Positions 55,701 through 60,425 of a stretch of DNA of 60,425 bases are shown here, piece after piece. Below the pieces are notes generated by a model. The model was given only the letters and a program-made list of their open reading frames with translations, was not told where the DNA came from and made no database searches. Source of the DNA: Gemmatimonadota bacterium (GTDB lineage Bacteria; Latescibacterota; UBA2968; UBA8231); contig VXOR01000056.1 of NCBI GenBank assembly GCA_009840005.1, positions 1-60,425 of the forward strand, written 5' to 3'. Every line of letters begins with the position of its first letter. Position 1 is the first letter of the stretch. The translations under genes were made by a program, and so were the position numbers.

Positions 55701-55750
55701 GACAGGAGTACCCAGCGCTCGACAACACGGCATTTTAGAAAACACAGCAT
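52745..55750 (-). CDS. Large exported beta-rich protein 2 (paralogue of 45827-48748)
   Basis: I use ATG 55750 (GAGGGG seven bases upstream), giving 1001 residues, and signal MLCFLKCRVVERWVLLSALV ending APADAQ. It opens the operon. It has the same order of blocks as copy 1: LNTAVSVPYLNYADEKYISY, SPVLLFGGHYQHEVG, ADDSPEDAQANAIVYGVDIVL, VRLTSLDDDPDYDP, an Asp/Asn-rich set (DMDRNENFIVDWDEAF, YGIDFNNNNVPDFREN, PDYPYPRD) and a C-terminal strand ending RPDSKQGILFVELISPF. Three near-identical short units near residue 945 (YSQTGTYSQTD type) make a small internal repeat. A predicted outer-membrane or surface protein without recognised family. Confidence 0.8.
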   Translation of the reverse strand: MLCFLKCRVVERWVLLSALVCAGLSAPADAQRHPESGGPLPYYNPAPGTSQDPPWKKRPPFLRGPQDRYDRGLGRAFLNTAVSVPYLNYADEKYISYLRETVAWATPSGRTLRTRNVGWDRIGNYMGGGYRRLLTIEESRSGNDFSGASYIDHKYRSFRVGHYTHKDLHWIATLGNVGSPDGGTDVRTIFTPLTLVNSKLNVLRMDINYKERDRATLLYSRGGDHAGAQLFSKWAFGQEGDDAWDNSPVLLFGGHYQHEVGSFASVGGTLINQIMAAPALSRSSAWRGDLPYEMLGPKTIRVFVADDSPEDAQANAIVYGVDIVLEGERNTEPVRLTSLDDDPDYDPLLEAGPPEGGAVHAGGGREAEGKVPVVYTFVLPPDVTVRSARFVADVAGDYRVGVSQTHDFFNIDRRGNAAITESAWPAPIASAGERAIRRPFKWYTDEDEEIYYTVVRADGSDGTGANRRLVSFDYGIPTGQSLASINYQVDLVGLDLSGEVAHNLQNFMFPIGNNEGQRSSERAFAWWVKGVKDLAGGLSLGGEVYRMEPDYGGGYDSYRGGMAFHYDGQPAPGERISTVTEEFPLHEDNDDHDTLPDSHSDDTATAEPRSLYPGNPGAQVYPGLDENVDNIPDMDRNENFIVDWDEAFLTYDSEPPEFVYGIDFNNNNVPDFRENDDKPDYPYPRDQKGQHIFIRYDRLGRLGKFITLGRYDNSQIAGPGKSEALYFRYAYSAEKRGVGQLKINYDAKQVKDDIPDHTYVYRVPIDDVEVINWFNEPDGPPERAGFWRPATPDELLMRDSFVQLLFLDSTYQGFRGFNIENGFLWQRNSQAEIELEDGSGLLQPADVRSRFSIVNKIDYTHSWGAFSVTPKLKHRTIFEQVDSEDAPRKSYSDFIPIVMGKYKLTPKTSFQLGVQGLPLLPFKHWDRASEDGTYSQIGAYSQTGTYSQTDYLAMLSITADYFGIRDNSIFFGYQRTRRDYSHAGRPDSKQGILFVELISPF

Positions 55751-55802
55751 GAAAACCCCTCGCGGGTCATATTGAGCGCCCCAAAAATCAACGGGCGAAA
55801 AA

Positions 55803-55830
55803 CATATATTTGCCAAAGCTCGCGGGTCAA
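55803..55830 (-). promoter_or_regulatory. Candidate promoter of the twelve-gene envelope operon
   Basis: Minus strand: TTGACC (complement of 55825-55830), a 16-base spacer, TATATG (complement of 55803-55808), about 50 bases before ATG 55750. A T-rich stretch precedes it. It lies just past the terminator of the CBM9-like gene. Confidence 0.5.
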
Positions 55831-55831
55831 G

Positions 55832-55869
55832 AAAAAAAAACGGGAAGCAGGCGTCAAGCCCACTTCCCG
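55832..55869 (-). terminator. Intrinsic terminator after the CBM9-like gene
   Basis: Minus strand: CGGGAAG pairs with CTTCCCG (arms 55863-55869 and 55841-55847), followed by nine T (A-run at 55832-55840). It separates the CBM9-like gene from the envelope operon. The T-run on the plus strand makes it bidirectional. Confidence 0.85.
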
Positions 55870-55900
55870 TTTTTGCTATAACCTATCCAGAAGTCATTGA

Positions 55901-56854
55901 CTATTGGACGAAGGTCTCCTTTACGCGGCCCCAAGAATCTTCTTCGACCGCGGTACCTGACGGACCAGCCGGCGTATCCACGAAGACCCAGTTGGCGAAC
56001 TCGGACATGTTGCCGCCCGCCCAAGCGACGCACTGGATCTGACCGCCATAGGCATCTTCGCCATCGGGATCGATCGGTAGCCAAGCAAAGCCCATCTCAG
56101 AACCGACCGTAGGAGCTTCAAAGAGGTTACCGTTGCGCAGGAAGGTATCCCAAGGCAACTTGCCTTCAATTACGTAGTCCGCATCCCCCTCGTCGCCAAA
56201 CTCGTCGCCGGCGTCGCGGAAGCCGTACTCAAACCCCTCAAGCGCATCGGGATCATGGACATCCACGCGCGCCTTATCCACGGTGGTGATTAAGCAGACA
56301 GACCACTCGTGCGAACCAAAAGGCAGGGCCATAAAGTTGACGACATTTAGGTTGACGAACTCTCTGGTCGGGTCGCCTCCTGGGTGATCTTCGTTGTTCA
56401 GGTCGAGGTAGAGGGACACGGAGTCGCGCTCCCACCAAGCCCGAGCCTCACCACCACCCTCGGTGTCGCGGACGTTATCGCTGATCTCGGCGAGGTAGTA
56501 CAGGGCTTCGTCGTCCCAAGCCTGCAAAAGCGTCGACTCAAAATCGGCGTTAGTGCGCCCCTCGCCCGCGACTTCGGTCTCGCCGTTTTCGCTGAGCTGG
56601 TTAGCGCTTACTTCGCTGGACCCCTGCTCTTGATTCCGCCAGCCAAACTCTTGGCCATCAAGCTGGATCTGATCTGGCGAGCAGGGAAATTCTAGTGTGC
56701 CAGCCCACTCGTCAGCAACGGTTGCGCGGTCGCCGTCGAGCGTGGGAGCTTGGGTAAACTTCGGCAAGTCAAAGTAGCGCACGGGTGGCTGGGCGCTGGC
56801 CAGCGTGGTGAAGCAAAGGGCCGCGATAGCGGCTAAGAGAGTCAACTTCTTCAT
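55901..56854 (-). CDS. Secreted CBM9/DOMON-like protein
   Basis: A 317-residue exported protein. ATG 56854 is preceded by AAGGAGATGCAGTA, and the signal is MKKLTLLAAIAALCFTTLAS with cleavage after ASA. The domain starts with FTQAPTLDGDRATVADEWAG and continues LLQAWDDEALYYLAEISDNV, WERDSVSLYLDLNNEDHPGG, YVIEGKLPWDTFL and EMGFAWLPIDPDGED, which is the layout of CBM9-like carbohydrate-binding or DOMON-type domains. No catalytic domain is attached. It has a near-consensus promoter and its own terminator, so it is a monocistronic, probably well-expressed envelope or secreted protein. Confidence 0.8.
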   Translation of the reverse strand: MKKLTLLAAIAALCFTTLASAQPPVRYFDLPKFTQAPTLDGDRATVADEWAGTLEFPCSPDQIQLDGQEFGWRNQEQGSSEVSANQLSENGETEVAGEGRTNADFESTLLQAWDDEALYYLAEISDNVRDTEGGGEARAWWERDSVSLYLDLNNEDHPGGDPTREFVNLNVVNFMALPFGSHEWSVCLITTVDKARVDVHDPDALEGFEYGFRDAGDEFGDEGDADYVIEGKLPWDTFLRNGNLFEAPTVGSEMGFAWLPIDPDGEDAYGGQIQCVAWAGGNMSEFANWVFVDTPAGPSGTAVEEDSWGRVKETFVQ

Positions 56855-56907
56855 TACTGCATCTCCTTTATTTGAGTTGAGAAGTGAACGAGCGATTTGA
56901 ACGGTCG

Positions 56908-56936
56908 ATAATAAACGCCCACTCAAGGGCTGTCAA
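56908..56936 (-). promoter_or_regulatory. Near-consensus sigma70-like promoter of the CBM9-like gene
   Basis: Minus strand: TTGACA (complement of 56931-56936), 17-base spacer, TATTAT (complement of 56908-56913), 54 bases before ATG 56854. T-rich DNA precedes the -35 box and may act as an UP-like element. Confidence 0.75.
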
Positions 56937-57067
56937 GAAAAAATTGGCTTTACAAGACTGTGCAAATCGTTCTTCAAATAAAATTTGCATTGCCGTTTTC
57001 GTTTTTTATATCCTTTTATATCCTTACAATATGCAGCGGTTGGTGCCCATTTACCCAAGAGGACAAG

Positions 57068-57619
57068 ATGGTTCTACCGAAAAACACAGCAATAAATCCG
57101 GCTGTTTTTCCCCTATCACTGGCGGCTGGGGTACTGCTGGCCTTGTGCATCGGGGTGGGAGTACGTCTCAACAAGGAGCGTCTTCCAAATCAGCATTCCC
57201 ACCACTATAATCACCTGTTCGACAAGCCCGCTCCATCCTTTGAGATCGAAGGATTGAGTGGTGGCCGTGTGTCCTCCCAAAAGGGCTCAGAAACATGGCT
57301 CCTCTATTTTACTGATTCGGGCAGCAAGGCATGTGATGCGGCCTATCCAACCCTTAAAAAGATTGCTCAATATATACCCGTGACTGTTATCGGCTTGGGT
57401 AATCGAACTCAACTGAGCGATAAACTGGCTCAGCATGGGATTGTAGCGACGGTCGGCTACGATAGTCTGCGGAGCGTTCCGCCGCTCTATCAAGCCGATG
57501 TGTTTCCCAGTGCGATGCTCATTGATCCAGAGGGCATTGTGCGCCAAGCGGCGATAGGAAGCAACGGCATTGAACGGATCGTGATAGATGTCGTTCAAAA
57601 AGAGAAAGGGGGACGTTAG
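57068..57619 (+). CDS. Membrane-anchored thioredoxin-like protein, single Cys
   Basis: From ATG 57068 (GAGGACAAG upstream) it has 183 residues; a further upstream in-frame ATG at 56960 has no site. One membrane segment at residues 12-33 is followed by a His-rich linker (NQHSHHYNHLFDK) and a TlpA/MauD-type domain starting APSFEIEGLSGG. The active-site region is TDSGSKACDAAYPTLKK, with one cysteine (89) where TlpA has CxxC. The cis-proline region reads ADVFPSAMLIDPEG. It probably faces the periplasm. Its stop overlaps the start of a small membrane protein gene by one base. It is the first of four genes ending in a Cys-rich secreted peptide, so a role in that peptide's thiol chemistry is plausible. 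Confidence 0.75.
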   Translation: MVLPKNTAINPAVFPLSLAAGVLLALCIGVGVRLNKERLPNQHSHHYNHLFDKPAPSFEIEGLSGGRVSSQKGSETWLLYFTDSGSKACDAAYPTLKKIAQYIPVTVIGLGNRTQLSDKLAQHGIVATVGYDSLRSVPPLYQADVFPSAMLIDPEGIVRQAAIGSNGIERIVIDVVQKEKGGR

Positions 57620-57765
57620 TGGTTCAGCAGTACCGATTTCATTTAATTGGCCTCGTCGTCGGACTTGTGATGTTGGGCGTTCTGGCGACTGCGGAGGTTC
57701 CAGAATTTTCGCTGCTCCAGCATCCTGCCGGTCAAGCGGATGACCGCCCGGTAGAGAAGGAATAG
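57619..57765 (+). CDS. Small single-span membrane protein (48 residues)
   Basis: A short reading frame that starts at GTG 57619, overlapping the preceding TAG by one base, with AAAGGGGG eight bases upstream. It codes for MVQQYRFHLIGLVVGLVMLG followed by VLATAEVPEFSLLQHPAG and a charged tail ending VEKE. It has one membrane segment (residues about 7-24) and a periplasmic-looking tail. The next gene begins three bases after its stop, so it fits into a tight four-gene cassette. The function is unknown. Confidence 0.6.
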   Translation: MVQQYRFHLIGLVVGLVMLGVLATAEVPEFSLLQHPAGQADDRPVEKE

Positions 57766-57768
57766 AGC

Positions 57769-58830
57769 ATGAACTTCTTTTTTGATCCGGTGTTTTGGGT
57801 AGAATGGCTGATGCTCTCCGCCTTGCTAGGGATCGGCATATACGTCAGCTATACCGATTTGACGATGCGGCGGGTGCCCAATCGCTGCACGGTTGCGTTG
57901 CTCGCGGTCGGGCTATTGGGGCAGGCCCTGATGACTCTCCTAGGGGAGACCACTCTGGCGCAAATAGGATGGGTCCTGCTGACTAGCTTGGTCCTTGTGG
58001 TGACGCTGACCTTAGTAGGCTTATGGGCTCCGGGGGATGCCAAGCTATTTTGGGCGGCCAGCGCGGCGTTGCCGCCGACCTTGTGCCCCACCGTGGAGCC
58101 CTTCTCGCTGCATTCTACGACTCCCGCACTACTCATAAATGCTCTTTGGTGCTACTTGTTGATCCTGCTAGTCATATCCTTTTCACGGAGGGACTGGAAG
58201 CAAGTAGAGGCACAGGGTCGCCCGAGTATGCGTCATTTTGGGCTGGCTGCTTGGGCCTTGGCCGCGCTGTTGGGGTGGGTGCTGTGGATTCCCGTACTGA
58301 TTCTGAACCGACCGCTTAGCTATTTGGAAGCGTTGGCGGTCATCGCAATTGGGTATCGGCTGTTGGAATGGGGGCTGAAGGAGAAATACTGGCCAGTGGT
58401 GCTGTGGCCGGGGACGCTCTCGTTACTCTATTTGGTCTGGGTCGCCGACAAAAAATGGCCCTACTTCTTGTTCTGGGGGACGCTGTGGCTGTTTGAATTG
58501 GGGTACTTGCGGCTACGGCACTGGCACAGCCGAGGCTTTGTGCAGGCGTTCCCGCTGGGCGAAGTTCGGCCGGGCGCAAGCCCTCACGATACGCTGCGGG
58601 GGCCAGAAGAGGAACTATTGTGTGAATCGGGTATGCCTCTTTCGGAGGATCAGGTTGCTCGCCTACGCAAGTTGGCTAGCGAAGGCCGCTTGCCTAGTGG
58701 ATATACACTGATGTTGGAACATCCGTTTCCATTTGTGCCCTTTATCGTCGGCGGTGCGATGCTGACGGCTATTTTCGCTGGCAATACGGTATTGCCGCTT
58801 ACTCGACTGATAGAGTGGCTCAGAGGATAA
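57769..58830 (+). CDS. A24 prepilin-peptidase-like membrane protein
   Basis: A 353-residue polytopic membrane protein. It has the two aspartates of the type IV prepilin peptidase/CpaA family: SYTDLTMRRVPN with Asp 30, and GDAKLF with Asp 90. Only the catalytic unit (not the N-terminal methylase domain) is present, as in TadV/CpaA, but the chain is about twice as long as those, with extra hydrophobic segments to residue 250, a soluble part (about 255-325) and a last hydrophobic segment. AAGGA lies nine bases upstream of ATG 57769. No pilin or Tad gene is nearby; the neighbours are a thioredoxin-like protein and a Cys-rich peptide, so it may process the exported peptide or a pilin coded elsewhere. 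Confidence 0.8.
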   Translation: MNFFFDPVFWVEWLMLSALLGIGIYVSYTDLTMRRVPNRCTVALLAVGLLGQALMTLLGETTLAQIGWVLLTSLVLVVTLTLVGLWAPGDAKLFWAASAALPPTLCPTVEPFSLHSTTPALLINALWCYLLILLVISFSRRDWKQVEAQGRPSMRHFGLAAWALAALLGWVLWIPVLILNRPLSYLEALAVIAIGYRLLEWGLKEKYWPVVLWPGTLSLLYLVWVADKKWPYFLFWGTLWLFELGYLRLRHWHSRGFVQAFPLGEVRPGASPHDTLRGPEEELLCESGMPLSEDQVARLRKLASEGRLPSGYTLMLEHPFPFVPFIVGGAMLTAIFAGNTVLPLTRLIEWLRG

Positions 58831-58877
58831 TGTCTTTTTATAAAAGAGAAAGGAGGGGGGAGTATTGGCCGTGCAGT

Positions 58878-58899
58878 CCGCCTTCGGTGCGGCTTAGTT
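58878..58899 (+). terminator. UUCG-loop hairpin, possible attenuator before the Cys-rich peptide
   Basis: CCGCC-TTCG-G(T)GCGG followed by CTTAGTTTT lies in the 119-base gap before the peptide gene. It has a stabilising UUCG loop but only a weak T-run. It may separate transcript levels of the peptidase and peptide genes. Confidence 0.35.
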
Positions 58900-58949
58900 T
58901 TCTGAAGGCGCGTTCGCAAACTTCTCAATTTTTAACCAAGGAGTAGAGT

Positions 58950-59288
58950 ATGCTGCTTTACGCTTTGAATTTTGTGCTAACTTTTCTCCATCGGCTGCTG
59001 ACGAGCGAGTCGGGGGTTGTCCAGCCGTTCTTGGCCAACGAGTCGGGGTTTATAAGCTCCCGTCGCGGGTTGCCGGTAGCTTGGACGGTTGGAGTACTAG
59101 TGGTAGCTTCGGCCCTCTTGGGAATGCCGGAGACTGTCAGGGCCAACGACCATTATTGTGGTGACGTTAGTGCCACTTCTTATTGCGCACATCTCTGTAT
59201 AAATGCGTACGGTTGTCCCAAGTACGCCACCTGTGGCAATCATTGTAAATGCTTTTGTAGTGAAGGTACACCTACTTGTAACCCTTAG
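58950..59288 (+). CDS. Secreted cysteine-rich peptide precursor
   Basis: A 112-residue precursor starting at ATG 58950 with AAGGAG seven bases upstream. A leader of about 38 residues precedes a hydrophobic export segment (RRGLPVAWTVGVLVVASALL, ending ETVRA), leaving a mature part of about 47 residues. Nine cysteines lie at 70, 79, 83, 89, 95, 99, 101, 103 and 110. The spacing C-x3-C (79-83) followed later by C-x-C (99-101-103) resembles the cysteine-stabilised alpha-beta (defensin) pattern, but the fit is by eye. No tryptophan is present in the mature part, so it is not a tryptophan tryptophylquinone subunit. A strong terminator follows. I do not recognise a family. Confidence 0.65.
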   Translation: MLLYALNFVLTFLHRLLTSESGVVQPFLANESGFISSRRGLPVAWTVGVLVVASALLGMPETVRANDHYCGDVSATSYCAHLCINAYGCPKYATCGNHCKCFCSEGTPTCNP

Positions 59289-59301
59289 CTAAACAGGTAG
59301 C

Positions 59302-59336
59302 GGGTGGTTTCCAATAGGGAAGCCACCCACTTTTTT
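59302..59336 (+). terminator. Intrinsic terminator after the Cys-rich peptide gene
   Basis: GGGTGGTTTCC (59302-59312) pairs with GGAAGCCACCC (59318-59328) with one G-T pair, loop AATAG, then six T at 59331-59336. It closes the four-gene cassette. Confidence 0.9.
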
Positions 59337-59437
59337 AACTGACGTCACGCAGCTTTATCCTCCAACCCTCCATTGCTGTATCCTTTCCGCTACACTCCAG
59401 CACCTCATAACCCCTCCTCCCCTCTGAGCCATCGCCG

Positions 59438-59452
59438 TGGCACGATTCTTGC
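59438..59452 (+). promoter_or_regulatory. Sigma54 (-24/-12) promoter
   Basis: TGGCACG at 59438-59444, four bases (ATTC), TTGC at 59449-59452. This is the textbook RpoN consensus, with GG and GC ten bases apart. It lies about 43 bases before ATG 59495 of the Rpn-like nuclease gene. Confidence 0.75.
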
Positions 59453-59494
59453 CCGTTGCGGATACCACCGCACCCGCAACCCAAGGCAGAGTTC

Positions 59495-60406
59495 ATGGCC
59501 GAATTCGATACCATCGCCAAACATCTCATCCACACCTACCCTGCTGATTTCGCTCGCTTCGCCCTCCAACAAGACGACGTCGAGGTGATTGAGGTGATCG
59601 ACACCGAACAACCCACCGTCGAGGCCCACCGCACCGACAGCCTCCTCTGCGTGCAAATCGGCGGCGAGGAAGCATTAGTGCATCACGAGTTTCAAACCAC
59701 CGACAGCACCCCGCCCATGCCGCAGCGCATGATCGGCTATATCGGCCGCAGTATTGAGCAGCACGGCCTGCCGATTTATTCCACCGTCATCTATCTGCGT
59801 CCCGACGCCGGCCGGCATGATCCGGGGCACTATCTTCAAGAGCGACACGGCTTCCGCGTGTTGGTGCAATACCAAGTGATTCGGCTGAGTGCGTTAGACG
59901 GTCAACGCATCCTCGACGAGGGGCCTTCGGGCTTGCTGCCGTTTGCACCGTTGATGCAGCGGCCAGCAGGTGTGGAGGCCGAGGCGTGGTTGCGCCAGTG
60001 CGTAAGCCGGGCGCAAGCTGTACCGATGGACGAAACCCTCAAGGCGAATTACTTGGCCGATCTTGCCATTTTGAGCGGATTAGTGTATGAATATGAAACA
60101 ATAATGACCATCATCTCGGAGGCGACCATGTACGAATCGTCGGTAGTGCAGTATTTCACGGAGAAGGCCCTTGAGCAAGGTATTAAGCAGGGCATCGAGC
60201 AAGGCATCGAGCAGGGAGGCCGCGCCCGCGCCGTTGAAGATCTGCTTGACGTGCTAGCGATTCGCTTTGAGCTGGCCGCGTCGGATCCGTTGGCTGTGCG
60301 CCTTGGGGCCATTGGCGATGTACAGCGCCTTAAGCAGTTGTTTCGTGCGGCCCTACAGGTGCCCAGCCTTGAAGCCTTTAGCAACCTGTTAGACGAAGCC
60401 GAATAG
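59495..60406 (+). CDS. Rpn-family recombination-promoting nuclease-like protein
   Basis: From ATG 59495 it has 303 residues, with AAGG ten bases upstream. It resembles the Rpn/putative-transposase family of PD-(D/E)XK nucleases: EFDTIAKHLIHTYPADFARF at the start, then HRTDSLLCVQIGGEEALVHH followed by EFQTT with the acidic and E-x-Q elements, and MIGYIGRSIEQHGLPIYSTV and VIYLRP. The C-terminus has an EQGIKQGIEQGIEQGG coiled/turn repeat common in this family, then AVEDLLDVLAIRFEL. Rpn proteins promote RecA-independent recombination and sit in mobile gene pools. A sigma54-type promoter precedes it. The gene ends 19 bases before the window edge. Confidence 0.85.
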   Translation: MAEFDTIAKHLIHTYPADFARFALQQDDVEVIEVIDTEQPTVEAHRTDSLLCVQIGGEEALVHHEFQTTDSTPPMPQRMIGYIGRSIEQHGLPIYSTVIYLRPDAGRHDPGHYLQERHGFRVLVQYQVIRLSALDGQRILDEGPSGLLPFAPLMQRPAGVEAEAWLRQCVSRAQAVPMDETLKANYLADLAILSGLVYEYETIMTIISEATMYESSVVQYFTEKALEQGIKQGIEQGIEQGGRARAVEDLLDVLAIRFELAASDPLAVRLGAIGDVQRLKQLFRAALQVPSLEAFSNLLDEAE

Positions 60407-60425
60407 GGACATCGCGTAACGTCCG

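Noticed and set aside
56960..57067. Upstream start for the thioredoxin-like protein
   Set aside because: No ribosome site precedes ATG 56960; the sequence before 57068 looks like an AT-rich leader, and 57068 has GAGGACAAG in front.
58950..59288. Methylamine-dehydrogenase light-chain interpretation of the Cys-rich peptide
   Set aside because: A MauD-like neighbour suggested it, but the mature part has no tryptophan for the quinone cofactor and the cysteine spacing differs.

Overview
The window looks like a piece of a Gram-negative, double-membraned bacterium of the FCB type. It encodes a TonB-dependent receptor, ExbB/ExbD proteins, PorV-like and other outer-membrane beta-proteins, many lipoproteins, and exported proteins ending in a FlgD-like domain with a YPNPFN-type motif. 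Coding is dense and GC-rich by eye. Paired DUF6785-type membrane proteins and abundant NHL/PD40 propellers would fit Latescibacterota or a related lineage. That placement is inference; no marker gene in the window decides it. No rRNA, tRNA or CRISPR array was recognised.

Region 1 (0-5 kb): an RbsB-RbsA-RbsC-type sugar ABC operon followed by a broken Gfo/Idh/MocA dehydrogenase at the low-complexity left edge, and a divergent exported aldose 1-epimerase. Region 2 (5-14.8 kb): a vitamin B12 uptake locus on the minus strand. It runs cobalamin riboswitch, BtuB-like receptor, BtuG-like beta-propeller, PduO-type adenosyltransferase, BtuF, BtuC, BtuD, then a DUF433/DUF5615 toxin-antitoxin pair and a second, signal-less BtuF-like protein. 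Region 3 (14.8-24 kb): a glycogen-debranching-type enzyme, acetyl-CoA synthetase, a PD40 lipoprotein, an SDR dehydrogenase, a type I phosphomannose isomerase, HicBA, and a sugar-kinase/APH-fold protein. Region 4 (24-30 kb): a 1533-residue fusion of a degenerate M28 peptidase with an FtsX permease, and an AT-rich two-gene PD-(D/E)XK plus PIN module with its own sigma70-like promoter.

Region 5 (30-38.4 kb): two DUF6785/OPT-like multispanning proteins flank two NHL lipoproteins, an LRR-like lipoprotein and a formylglycine-generating-enzyme-fold lipoprotein. Region 6 (38.4-55.8 kb) is the most unusual part. It is a nearly gapless run of twelve minus-strand genes: two paralogous ~1000-residue exported proteins, two paralogous lipoproteins, a third lipoprotein, a discoidin/FlgD-like protein, a PorV-like barrel, a 1090-residue TPR protein, ExbB, two ExbD (one without the key Asp), and a SurA/PrsA-like isomerase. 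I read it as an energised envelope machine of unknown purpose. Region 7 (55.9-60.4 kb): a CBM9-like secreted protein behind a near-consensus promoter, a four-gene cassette ending in a nine-cysteine secreted peptide, and an Rpn-type nuclease gene behind a textbook sigma54 promoter sequence.

Repeats include palindromic REP-like elements built on CTTCGACaggCTCAG or TCATGCTGAGCGAAGCGAAG cores, and two kinds of short dispersed intergenic repeats.
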